Source: a bacterium (lineage in GTDB: Bacteria; SZUA-182; DTGQ01). From it: a stretch of 64,000 nucleotides of DNA. The translations under genes and the position numbers were made by a program. The notes under the pieces are model-generated. The model was not told where the DNA came from and did not search any database. It saw nothing but the letters and a program-made list of their open reading frames with translations. The DNA lies in assembly GCA_023512255.1 (NCBI GenBank), contig JAILZY010000007.1, forward strand, positions 1-64,000, read 5' to 3'. Below, piece after piece: positions 25,931-34,456 of this stretch (the stretch's first letter is position 1; each line of letters opens with the position of its first letter).

Positions 25931-28600
25931 ATGCAGAAAGATAGTATCACAACGAGCCAATCTGTGTCTCGAGGCGATAGCAAAGACTCAATCCTAGCTG
26001 AAAATATGGCTATTTTGGGTCATATGCTAGAGGAGTCCAGGAAAGAGAGAGAAGGGCTTGAGGCCTTGCTGAATCAGATCAGGATGCAGATAGCCAGCCT
26101 GTGTGAAAACAGCGAGATGATTCTTCGGGTGGAAAAGCGAGTCGAGACCTTGCAGTTTTTGTCTCAGTCAACAGAAAAGAAAATTACCGAGGTTCTTCGA
26201 TTTCGCGACCAAATCGATGAGGTGAATCGAAAACTTGACAGTTTTACCACCCTGGCCCTTGAGCTATCTGAAAAATTCGATGAGCTAAGCGGCCAGGTTG
26301 ATGCCTTTAACCAGGTTAAGGATGGTGTCAGCCAATGCAAAGCGGCGGTTGAGCAGATAAGCCAAACGGTTCAGGTTTTGCAGACTGAAGCCGCTGATCT
26401 GGAAGGGAAAGTGGCTCAAATCTCTGATCGTAAGATAGATATTGACCTGGCAGTGGAAGAGGCCAATCAGTTTTCCGCCCTGACCAAAAAGCTGCGCAGC
26501 GAATTCCAGGGGATAGAGCAGGAGCGGACAGATGCCCTGTCCAAAATGAAGACCTTTGCCGAGCAGATGGCCAAATACGAATCGCTGGCTTTAGATATGC
26601 GGCAGAAGGCTGAAGAGCTAGATCGAGATCGAAAGCTCTATGAGGCTACCAAGCAAAAGCTAGATAGTCTTAACTCCCTGGCCGAATACATCAAAACCAA
26701 AATGAACACCCTATCACAGCAGCGGCTGATCGTGGAAAAGGCCAATGAGGAAGCTGGACGGCTAAATGTCCTGTTCTGGGATATGGAAGCCAAGATCAAC
26801 AAATTGGCTGAAGAAAACAAATTGATCAAAAAAACCGAGAAAAATATCTGGCGTCTGGAATCCATGTTCAATGAGGCCGAGCTCAAGACCAAGCAGGTTG
26901 CCGAGGCCAAGGAATTTCTGACTACCGTTACCGAGCGGATCGAAGACCTGCAGAAGCTGTCAGCAGAAATCTCAAACAAAACCAGGGAGTTGAATGAGAC
27001 GCGGGCAGTCATGAATAACCTGAGCGGCAGGATCGACTATCTGCATTCTCGGCTTGAGGACGCCGAGCGCAAAGGAGACGAGATCCTTACCCTTCAGACC
27101 GATATTCAGCGGGTCAATGAGCAGATTCAGCAGGTAAATCAAGAGCTGCAAGACCTGCAAAAGGAATTTGAAGAGGTGCTCGATCAGAAGGAAGTTATTA
27201 AAGAGGTGAAGACCCAGTTGCTGGAGATAGACCTTCTGGCTCATAATTTGCAATCCGAGGCTGAGAAGATTCAAGAGAAGGGAAAACTGATCGAGCGGAT
27301 CGAAAGCAAAGTGGAGGCTCTGACCTCTAGCCTCATGGATATTGAGGATCGAATGATTACCTTAGAAACCAAAAGATCGGAGTTAGGACAGCTTGAATCT
27401 CAGATCATAGATATCAAAAAATTGGCCGAAGATCTTTCCAAAACAGAAGATGAGATCATTGAGAGGATCGACTTTATCGAAGATGCCAGGCAGCAGATGG
27501 AAAAGCTGATTGCTCTGTCTGGTGAGCTGAACGAAAAGATGGAGCGGGTGGAACGCCGACAGGCCTTGGTCCAGAATCTGGAAAATCGGATCTTGAGACT
27601 TAGCCAGTTAAGTAGCGAGTTAGAAACCCGCATCAGGACGGTTCTTCAGAATAAATCTGAAGTTGAAAGGGTTGAGGATGGGCTGAATGCCTTGAAAGTC
27701 CTTATCGAGGATATTGAGGTCAGAAGCAGTGAACTGCAGGCAGACAAAAAACAGATTCAGGAACAGGCTGCACAACTGGCCGAGCTCAAGACCCAGGCTG
27801 ATGACATCCGGCAGATAATGAATCAAATTAACCGAAATAAAGATGCGGTTCAGCGAATTCATATTGAAATGGTCGAAAGTGAGAACAAAATCTCTAGCCT
27901 CTTTGGAGCCATTGATCACAAAATCAATGATCTTGAACACTGGCGCAGCCAGGCTCAAGGAATAGCGGAAACTTACCGAGCTCAATTCCGTGATCTCCTG
28001 CGGCAGATGGAAGAAGGGGTAGCTCGGGTTTTAAATGAGATGATTGATATTGACAAGATAGAAAATAAGTTGCAAAATCTCTCTCAACTCCATCGGGATA
28101 TCGAACGCAAAATCGATGCTCTCTCGGCTCGCAAATCGGCTCTCTCGGAATTGGAAAGAAAGATCAGCGGTCTTGAAGAGCTATCTCAGGGGATTGACGA
28201 GAATCTGGCCAAAATAGCAGGTGGCAAAGATGTGATCGAAAGAACCAACCGCGATATTCAGGAGGTGCGTCTCCTGGCGCAGGACATTCGAGCCAGAATG
28301 CAAAATCTGCTTTCGGAAAGTGAAAAGGTGGATGAGGTCGGCGCTAGGTTGACAAGTCTTCACGATTTAATTGCTGATACTCACGAGAAGATGGGAGCCA
28401 TTATGAAGAACATCCAGTTGATCGACGAGGCCGACTCAAGGATGAGAAATCTCGATTTGATGGCGGAAGATCTCAAGGTAAAATTGGACACCCTAGCCCA
28501 GCAGCAATCTTTGGTTGAGAGTGCCAATCAGCAGGTCGCTCAGCTGCAATTTTTATTGGGAGAGGCTGAAGTAAAGGCACGAAAATTGCAAGAATCATAA
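25931..28600 (+). CDS. Large coiled-coil protein of unknown function
   Basis: 889 residues, almost entirely heptad-patterned, rich in Glu, Lys, Gln, Leu and Ile, with no cysteine-rich, ATPase or membrane segment visible. Internal repeats are clear: KMNTLSQQRLIVEKANEE near residue 257 resembles KLDTLAQQQSLVESANQQ at the C-terminus, so it grew by duplication. It resembles SMC or myosin-rod coils only in composition; no head domains are present. It lies 119 bases after the substrate-binding-like gene, so the two may be one unit. A cytoskeletal or scaffold role is possible, not shown. Confidence 0.8.
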   Translation: MQKDSITTSQSVSRGDSKDSILAENMAILGHMLEESRKEREGLEALLNQIRMQIASLCENSEMILRVEKRVETLQFLSQSTEKKITEVLRFRDQIDEVNRKLDSFTTLALELSEKFDELSGQVDAFNQVKDGVSQCKAAVEQISQTVQVLQTEAADLEGKVAQISDRKIDIDLAVEEANQFSALTKKLRSEFQGIEQERTDALSKMKTFAEQMAKYESLALDMRQKAEELDRDRKLYEATKQKLDSLNSLAEYIKTKMNTLSQQRLIVEKANEEAGRLNVLFWDMEAKINKLAEENKLIKKTEKNIWRLESMFNEAELKTKQVAEAKEFLTTVTERIEDLQKLSAEISNKTRELNETRAVMNNLSGRIDYLHSRLEDAERKGDEILTLQTDIQRVNEQIQQVNQELQDLQKEFEEVLDQKEVIKEVKTQLLEIDLLAHNLQSEAEKIQEKGKLIERIESKVEALTSSLMDIEDRMITLETKRSELGQLESQIIDIKKLAEDLSKTEDEIIERIDFIEDARQQMEKLIALSGELNEKMERVERRQALVQNLENRILRLSQLSSELETRIRTVLQNKSEVERVEDGLNALKVLIEDIEVRSSELQADKKQIQEQAAQLAELKTQADDIRQIMNQINRNKDAVQRIHIEMVESENKISSLFGAIDHKINDLEHWRSQAQGIAETYRAQFRDLLRQMEEGVARVLNEMIDIDKIENKLQNLSQLHRDIERKIDALSARKSALSELERKISGLEELSQGIDENLAKIAGGKDVIERTNRDIQEVRLLAQDIRARMQNLLSESEKVDEVGARLTSLHDLIADTHEKMGAIMKNIQLIDEADSRMRNLDLMAEDLKVKLDTLAQQQSLVESANQQVAQLQFLLGEAEVKARKLQES

Positions 28601-28688
28601 TTCTATGAATCCTAAGACACATAATTTTGTGTCAGTCAGCAGAGTGGATCTTTTTTGGCAATGAGAGTAGAAAGCAAATAACACCTCT

Positions 28689-30269
28689 ATGCACTGCGAA
28701 AATCATCCAGAAAGACAAGCAAAGGCTCGGTGTCAATATTGCTGGAAACCCTTGTGCCTGGATTGTCAAATTAGGGTGAAAGATCAACTATTTTGCAGCA
28801 AAAGGTGCCATACCCTCTTCCAGATCAAAAACATATGGCTTCGCAGCCAGCAAGCTCTTTTCAGGCACAATCTTTACCTACGGGCCAAGACCGAACACCT
28901 CAATCGATATTCAACCTTTATCCTGATTATGTTAGTTGTGGCCACTGGCGCAATTTCCCTGTATTCGGCCACGACTGAAGAAAGATATACTCCCTCCTCT
29001 CTGGATGGCCATTCTCTGTCCAAAGAAGCTTCTTCCCCCGCGGCTCTCCCTGCTGTCGGCTCAGCTAAGCCTTTGGGGGCAGACAAGCTCTTGAGTGCAA
29101 AGGAGCACAAGTTTTCATCAGCTCATCCATCTGTTGGATGGGCAAAGATGGATTTACGGACAGAGCCTGAGCGAAATTCAATTGAAGGCCTTACTGATGC
29201 GGAGGAAATATGCTCAAATTTTCATATATATCTTGCGCAAAATCGTGTCAAACAACCTTACTATCTTGTCGATATTTGTGGCAATGCCCCGCCTAACAGT
29301 ATCATTGCCCTTTACAAAAATGACCGATTGTGTGATACTGTTCCATGTAAGGGAGAGAGGTTTTTATTCCCACGGATTGGGCTTGAGCGGAACAGGAATA
29401 TTTTACAGGCCAAATTGATCACTGCTGATGGAAAGTTGTGCTATTCTAATACTCTGGAGCTGCTGGTCGATAAGGCAAGCTCACAGGTTACGGAAAAAGG
29501 GCTCGATATCAAGCGGGGAGATATCAATATGCCCAGGATTTGCTTGAGTTTTGATAGCGGAGAAAACGCCGATGCCGCGCCGCTCATATTGGATATTTTA
29601 AAAGAAAAACAAGTGCGGACAACTATTTTTTTGACCGGCGAATTTATTCGCCGAAATCCGAATATCGTCAAAAGAATAGTGGAGGAAGGGCATGAGGTAG
29701 GAAATCATACCGATACCCACCCTCATCTCACCACTCGGTCTGAGGGAGGACGGCTGGTCAAATGCCTGCCTGGAGTTGATCGAGAATTTCTCCATCGTGA
29801 GCTAAAAAAGGCTGAAGAGGCCTTCTATCATCTGACCGGAAAGCACATGAGTCACTACTGGCGAGCCCCCTATGGAGAAACTAACCTTGAGATTCGCAAA
29901 TGGGCCGAGGAGCTCGGTTATATCCATGTCTCTTGGACTTGCGGACGGGATTGGGGGGATGGGCTAGACAGTCTGGACTGGGTAACGGATCCAAGCTCAG
30001 GAAGGTATCATACGGCAGAGCAGATCCGCAATCAGATTATCAACTTCGGCCAGGGTACAGAATTCGGAGCCAACGGGGGGATTGTATTAATGCATTTTAG
30101 CACCTATCGGCCTCATCAGGACAAGGTTTATTTACAATTGCCAGAGATTATTGCTGGCTTGCGGGCCAGGGGGTATGAGATCGTACCCATCTCGCAACTT
30201 CTGGAAGGAAAAGGGATAGATTCGAACAGATGGGCTAAAAAAGGCCGTATCCGTCAGACTGGAAGATGA
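28689..30269 (+). CDS. Polysaccharide deacetylase with N-terminal B-box-like zinc finger
   Basis: 526 residues. The N-terminus has a cysteine/histidine zinc finger (CENHPERQAKARCQYC, CLDC, CSKRCH). A membrane helix near 75-95 is followed by a variable Ser/Ala-rich linker, a beta-rich domain (about 180-270) and a NodB/CE4 deacetylase domain. CE4 motifs seen are SFDSGEN (motif 1, second Asp replaced by Ser), NHTDTHPH (metal histidines), RAPYGE, a Trp/Asp motif SWTCGRDWGD and LMHF. CE4 enzymes remove acetyl groups from peptidoglycan or exopolysaccharide. The zinc finger would be cytoplasmic and the enzyme extracytoplasmic, an uncommon pairing. The Ser in motif 1 may alter metal binding. Confidence 0.85.
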   Translation: MHCENHPERQAKARCQYCWKPLCLDCQIRVKDQLFCSKRCHTLFQIKNIWLRSQQALFRHNLYLRAKTEHLNRYSTFILIMLVVATGAISLYSATTEERYTPSSLDGHSLSKEASSPAALPAVGSAKPLGADKLLSAKEHKFSSAHPSVGWAKMDLRTEPERNSIEGLTDAEEICSNFHIYLAQNRVKQPYYLVDICGNAPPNSIIALYKNDRLCDTVPCKGERFLFPRIGLERNRNILQAKLITADGKLCYSNTLELLVDKASSQVTEKGLDIKRGDINMPRICLSFDSGENADAAPLILDILKEKQVRTTIFLTGEFIRRNPNIVKRIVEEGHEVGNHTDTHPHLTTRSEGGRLVKCLPGVDREFLHRELKKAEEAFYHLTGKHMSHYWRAPYGETNLEIRKWAEELGYIHVSWTCGRDWGDGLDSLDWVTDPSSGRYHTAEQIRNQIINFGQGTEFGANGGIVLMHFSTYRPHQDKVYLQLPEIIAGLRARGYEIVPISQLLEGKGIDSNRWAKKGRIRQTGR

Positions 30270-30294
30270 GAGAGTCTCGCAAAGAAAGAAATTC

Positions 30295-30383
30295 GCTCTT
30301 ATATATTCAGACACCATAAACCCTCGAAGGGGGGCTTAGCTCTTATTAGGGTTATGTCTCTCAATGGTAGCTAATAAAAGAGC
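30295..30383. repeat. Hairpin repeat element C, copy 1
   Basis: An ~89-bp block bounded by GCTCTT and AAGAGC that recurs at 54287-54402. The shared core includes GACACCATAAACCCTC, GCTTAGCTCTTATTAGGG and TTATGTCTCTCAATGGTAGC. AGAAATT flanks it directly on both sides (30287-30293 and 30386-30392), which could be a target duplication. It lies in the gap between the deacetylase and RseC-like genes. Confidence 0.75.
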
Positions 30384-30470
30384 GAAGAAATTTAACATGA
30401 AGGGGCCCAAAAAAGAAATAAAGAAATTCAATAGGAGCCTTGCAGTAATTTCAAGGGAAGTGAATAATAA

Positions 30471-30902
30471 ATGCCTGCTGAGGAAGGGATAGTAACCGGG
30501 CTTGAGGGACCATATGCCCTGGTCAAGGTGGTCCGCAGTGCCGGATGTGCGCATTGCCCATCAGCCGCATCCTGTCACCTTGAGTCGGATCAGACCATGA
30601 TCATCAAAGCACAAAACAGTGTCGGCGCGAAAGTCGGCCAGCGGGTGCAGCTTTTTGTTGCCCCACGGTCGATTTTGGCTGCATCATTTCTGTTGTATCT
30701 CCTACCTTTGGCCGGGCTTATGGTCGGAGCACTTGTTGGGAAAATGCTCTTTAGCCCTGTGGTAGGTAGTCAATTATCAGAGTTTTTCGCTGCCGGGATA
30801 GGTCTTGGGGTAATGATAGCAGTTTTTGTCGGCCTCAGGCTCTATGATCGCCGTCGGAAGTCAAATAAACGTTTCATGCCGCAGATTATCCAGGTGCTTT
30901 AG
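30471..30902 (+). CDS. RseC/MucC family protein (SoxR-reducing system type)
   Basis: The 143-residue protein has an N-terminal domain with the cysteine motif CAHCPSAASC and two adjacent membrane helices (ASFLLYLLPLAGLMVGALVG; FAAGIGLGVMIAVFVGLRL), as in RseC/MucC. In other bacteria the family takes part in sigma-E signalling or in keeping SoxR reduced, often near Rnf genes; neither neighbour is seen here. Exact role unknown. Confidence 0.85.
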   Translation: MPAEEGIVTGLEGPYALVKVVRSAGCAHCPSAASCHLESDQTMIIKAQNSVGAKVGQRVQLFVAPRSILAASFLLYLLPLAGLMVGALVGKMLFSPVVGSQLSEFFAAGIGLGVMIAVFVGLRLYDRRRKSNKRFMPQIIQVL

Positions 30903-31085
30903 TCAGGCGGCACAAGGGGGGGAAGTTTAGGTGCGCTGCATGGGGTCAAGCATAAAAATATTTATTTTTGCAGTAGCGTAAATAAAGAGCCTTGTGCGCG
31001 CTGATAAGTCACAAACCCTTGCCTTAAATCACCCGATTCATAATCACGTATTATCAATCAATCGTTGGCCGAAAGGAGAAAGAGC

Positions 31086-32300
31086 ATGGCTGAAATAAAG
31101 AAAATCGGCATTTTGACGAGTGGTGGTGACTGTGGCGGCCTAAATGCAGTAATCAAAGGCGCCGCCCACATGGCTCATTCCCTGGGGATTGAGTCAGTGA
31201 TTATTCCGAATGGGTATGCAGGGCTCTATAACCTGGTGAATTTTGAGCGTCTGGTTACGCTTACGCCAAGTCGCCTGGATCAATTTGAAGCCTATCTTGC
31301 TGGATCAGAGGCTGGCCATTCACGGGTACAAATAAAAAAAATCAAGGATGAGGCCAAGTACGAGAGAATAAAACAGGGGTTGCAGCGCTTTGCTATTGAT
31401 GCCCTGGTTATCAGTGGCGGAGATGATACGGGAAGCGTGATGGTGGACCTATCAAGTAAAGGCATCCCCTGTATCCATGCCCCCAAGACCATGGATCTAG
31501 ACCTTCAGAGCTATTCGGTAGGTGGGGATTCGACCATCAACCGGATTAGCCGATTTATTCATGAGCTGAAAACGACGGGCAGAACCCATAATCGGGTAGT
31601 AGTAACTGAGGTTTTTGGCCGATACGCCGGCCACACGGCCTTCCGGGGCGGAGTGGCCGCGGAGGCTGATGCTATTCTTATTCCAGAGATTCCGGTAGAT
31701 TTTGACCTTCTCTATGAGCACATGTTTTCTCGCCTTACCAGGCGGATCATGGAAAGTGATGTTAGAGCTGGAACCTATACCATTGTTGTGGCCGAGGGGC
31801 TGACCGATGCTTCAGGCCGGGAAATAGTCGATGAGAGCGCCGGAGTCGATGCTTTTGGCCACAAAAAGCTGGCCGGCGCGGCCAAGTATGTCTGCCAAGA
31901 GCTGGAAAAAAGGCTTAAGGCTGACCCTAGGGTCAGGAAGTTCATGCAGGAGAGCGGCCAGTTCGTGGAGGGAGTTTATGAGATCCCCGAGGTCCGCAGT
32001 GTTACCCCAGGACACCTGGTGCGCTGTGGCGAGTCTTCCGCCTACGATGTCAACTTTGGCAAGGAGGCAGGAGCAGGAGCCGTGCTGCTGCTGAAGAAGG
32101 GAATTACCGGAGTGACAATCTGTGGAGTCAAGGGAAAGAGCATCCTATACCAAAAAACTGAGGACATTATCAAACAGCGACATGTTGACCTTGATATGGT
32201 GGCTCTATACGAAGAGATGGGGTTTTGCTTTGGCCGAAAACCTGGTCGCTACCAAGGCGAAGCGGTAGAGATCTGCGGCCCGATTGATCGAATTTATTAA
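31086..32300 (+). CDS. 6-phosphofructokinase, pyrophosphate-type signature
   Basis: 404 residues. The phosphofructokinase fold is clear: TSGGDCGGLNAVI, the phosphoryl-donor loop ISGGDDTG, PKTMDLDL and GRYAGHTAF. The Asp after GGD and the Lys of PKT are the residues that distinguish pyrophosphate-dependent enzymes; ATP enzymes have GGDGS and PGT. The usual TIDND reads TMDLD, keeping both aspartates. PPi enzymes act reversibly in glycolysis and gluconeogenesis. GGAG upstream of 31086 fixes the start rather than the in-frame TTG at 31065. It is monocistronic, with a strong terminator after it. Confidence 0.9.
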   Translation: MAEIKKIGILTSGGDCGGLNAVIKGAAHMAHSLGIESVIIPNGYAGLYNLVNFERLVTLTPSRLDQFEAYLAGSEAGHSRVQIKKIKDEAKYERIKQGLQRFAIDALVISGGDDTGSVMVDLSSKGIPCIHAPKTMDLDLQSYSVGGDSTINRISRFIHELKTTGRTHNRVVVTEVFGRYAGHTAFRGGVAAEADAILIPEIPVDFDLLYEHMFSRLTRRIMESDVRAGTYTIVVAEGLTDASGREIVDESAGVDAFGHKKLAGAAKYVCQELEKRLKADPRVRKFMQESGQFVEGVYEIPEVRSVTPGHLVRCGESSAYDVNFGKEAGAGAVLLLKKGITGVTICGVKGKSILYQKTEDIIKQRHVDLDMVALYEEMGFCFGRKPGRYQGEAVEICGPIDRIY

Positions 32301-32351
32301 CCATCCATATAAAATTTATTAACCCTCCATTTGAAAAATTTTTGAAAAATT
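32291..32351 (+). repeat. Post-stop duplications behind the phosphofructokinase gene
   Basis: AATTTATTAACCATCCA (32291-32307, containing the stop) recurs with one change at 32313-32329, so I-Y-stop is written twice. An exact tandem 11-mer TTTGAAAAATT follows at 32330-32351. Confidence 0.7.
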
Positions 32352-32356
32352 GGAAA

Positions 32357-32399
32357 GCTAAAAGCTGAGTCTTGCAAGACCCAGCTTTTAGCTTTTTTT
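32357..32399 (+). terminator. Rho-independent terminator after the phosphofructokinase gene
   Basis: The arms GCTAAAAGCTG and CAGCTTTTAGC, extended inward by GTCTTGCAAGAC, form a long stem followed directly by seven T. It is the clearest terminator in the window. Confidence 0.9.
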
Positions 32400-32862
32400 G
32401 GCCTTTTTCCTATTCTTATTTCCCCTCCCCCGGCTGATTTCTCTGAATAAAAATACGCTCATGTCTATCATTCGTGAACGCCGGAATCCTGGTAATTTTA
32501 CCTTTGGATTACTGCTTTTGCTCAGAATTACGGCATACAGAATGATGGCATGCTGAAATTACTCGACTTTTCACTAAAAATGGACATGAGAGTAAAAATA
32601 TCTTTATCCTACCAGATAATACAAAAAAAACACGATATATAGATAAACTACTTTAATTTAAGATTGTGCGGGCTCATGCGGTAGACTTATACCGCACGAT
32701 GAATGAATACACACACGATCACGATGAATGTAAGGGAGTTTTTCCCCCATTAATAAGAGGAGAAAAGATATAGGCGAGAAGATAAATAGGGACGACAGGG
32801 GATCAATCTCTCTATATAAGAGTATTCAATGTCTAACATGTCTTTATAAAAGGAGAATAATC
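32400..32862. other. Intergenic region upstream of the outer-membrane protein
   Basis: No gene is supported. A perfect inverted repeat TGCGGTA-N6-TACCGCA (32677-32696) could be an operator for the downstream gene. A degenerate copy of the widespread CGGAATCC-type intergenic repeat lies near 32470-32495. CTCATGTC near 32457 and GACATGAG near 32583 are inverted to each other. Confidence 0.4.
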
Positions 32863-33465
32863 ATGAAAAGGATTTTTAAGATATTGACAGTAGGGATTCT
32901 ATCTGCGGTGCTGATTGGTGTCTTTTCCTTACCCGTTTTTGCTCAAGCTCAAGAGGGCCGCAAATTCAAAGTAAACACTCTGATGGAGGTAAATAACGAG
33001 AAATTTGATTTTGATGCCGGAGGCGAAATAAAAAGTACCGGCTATAATGTATTAGGTGGAGTCGGCTTTTTTATGTGGGAGATGTTTGAGGTTGGGCCTG
33101 AAATCTCGTTTGGACAGGTTAAAATAGAGACCGAAAATGGTGGTCATGATGAGACCAAGCTTACCGACTGGGCTATTGGGGCCAGGATCAATGCGCATTT
33201 TAATCCCACCGGCAAGATATGTCCCTATATCGGGGCCAATCTGGCCTTTGCTAATCGGAAGTATGAATATGAACAGCCCATTCGATATTCAACTGATGAT
33301 TCCACCTTTCTCTACGGAGCCCAAGTAGGTGTAGATTACTTTCTGGCTGAGCATATATCTTTCAATCCAGAACTGCGCTATACAATGGGCAAATTTAGCT
33401 TTGATGGCCAAGATGCAGACTATACCAATATTTCTCTGATGATAGGGTTTGCTTTCCTTATGTAA
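32863..33465 (+). CDS. Outer-membrane beta-barrel protein
   Basis: The 200-residue protein has a signal peptide (residues 1-28, ending VFAQAQ) and alternating hydrophobic strands typical of a small eight-stranded barrel: YNVLGGVGFFMWEMFEVGPE, WAIGARINAHF, FLYGAQVGVDYFLAEHISF, with a final strand TNISLMIGFAFLM. GGAG stands 9 bases before the ATG. Such barrels are general structural or adhesion proteins; no specific function can be given. It shows that the organism has an outer membrane. Confidence 0.85.
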   Translation: MKRIFKILTVGILSAVLIGVFSLPVFAQAQEGRKFKVNTLMEVNNEKFDFDAGGEIKSTGYNVLGGVGFFMWEMFEVGPEISFGQVKIETENGGHDETKLTDWAIGARINAHFNPTGKICPYIGANLAFANRKYEYEQPIRYSTDDSTFLYGAQVGVDYFLAEHISFNPELRYTMGKFSFDGQDADYTNISLMIGFAFLM

Positions 33466-33566
33466 CCTTAACAGGAAATTAAAGAGAGAAAAGAATCATA
33501 GAAAAGCATCATAGGGGGAAGATGCCGCGCCGGCTTCTTCCTCCCTACCTTTCCAGGAAAGGTAAG

Positions 33567-33637
33567 GTTTTGCCGAGAGTTAGGTCCAGGAGATGATGAC
33601 TAGTTTTGCCGAGATTAGATCCAGGAGATGATGACTA
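33567..33637 (-). repeat. 36-bp tandem duplication of a gene end
   Basis: 33603-33637 (the last codons and stop of the minus-strand gene plus 3' bases) is copied at 33567-33602 with one substitution and one indel. The copied frame reads VIISWT-stop against VIISWI-stop. Confidence 0.85.
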
Positions 33638-34013
33638 CGCCCAAGACGACCAGAATCAATCCCCAGAGCCGAATTAAGCGGTCAGAGGCTTTATAAAACC
33701 ACCACTGCAAGAGCTTTCTGGTGCTGTTAGGCGGAAGAAAGAAGAAGAGAATTCCCTTGATGCAGGCAAGCAGTCCCAGGGAGAAAACTAGCCAAAGCGG
33801 CTTCCACACCGATTGGCTCCCCATTGGCTCATAATTCAGGAGCGAAGCCAAGCAAAGCAAAAATCCTATCAGGAAGGGGATAAAAGCTACGGCCTTGGGA
33901 TTGCTCTCAGCCATGAGTTTTCTTAGAGTGGCAGTTGACTTTTCAGTATAAATGATCTGAACTGTGCCAATGATAATCCACACAAAGCTGATAGTATAAA
34001 GGACCCATTTCAT
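33615..34013 (-). CDS. Small four-helix membrane protein, unknown
   Basis: Not recognised by name. The 132-residue protein has helices at about 3-22, 43-60, 70-92 and 112-131 (WGLILVVLGVVIISWI). It has short loops and a basic segment (RKLLQWWFYKASDRLIRLW). It is the only minus-strand gene between 10 and 41 kb. Its 3' end is part of a tandem duplication. Function unknown. Confidence 0.65.
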   Translation of the reverse strand: MKWVLYTISFVWIIIGTVQIIYTEKSTATLRKLMAESNPKAVAFIPFLIGFLLCLASLLNYEPMGSQSVWKPLWLVFSLGLLACIKGILFFFLPPNSTRKLLQWWFYKASDRLIRLWGLILVVLGVVIISWI

Positions 34014-34029
34014 CGCCTATCTCTCTCCT

Positions 34030-34160
34030 TGCAAGGTATTAATTATATAAATTATATTATATACTAATAATTATATTATATATTATTTAATATATATTAT
34101 ATATTATTTTATATTTTATTGTTTATTATTGCATATTTTATTGCTTATTACTTAATTGCT
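34030..34160. other. Extremely AT-rich tract
   Basis: About 130 bases of almost pure A/T made of TATATTA-like steps, with only isolated C or G. It lies between the divergent genes at 33615 and 34457, and could be a curved or nucleoid-protein-binding promoter region or a simple-repeat expansion. The rest of the 34014-34456 gap holds a promoter candidate and nothing else recognisable. Confidence 0.6.
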
Positions 34161-34339
34161 TATCTGGTTCTTCGAGGTTAAGAGTTTTCGCGGCTTAAGC
34201 AGGAAGTGGCAGCTAGTTTTCCAGTTTAGTTTTTTTTCATGATTATGTCAATAAAATTATGATTATTTGGCTGAATATAATTTATTTTCCATCTTTTATC
34301 TCAAATTGAGAATCTTAGCCTGCCGAGGCACAAAAGAGA

Positions 34340-34367
34340 TTGACAATCGTGGTAATAATATGATACT
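34340..34367 (+). promoter_or_regulatory. Candidate sigma-70 promoter of the STN-TPR gene
   Basis: A perfect TTGACA (34340-34345) and GATACT (34362-34367) are 16 bases apart, about 90 bases before the gene at 34457. Confidence 0.45.
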
Positions 34368-34456
34368 TTTGACAAAGGTAAAATTTTTAAGAAAAAGCTG
34401 GTTATTTTTTGAGTTTTCATTCAACATCCTGATTTTTTAGTGTGAGGGCAATATTC

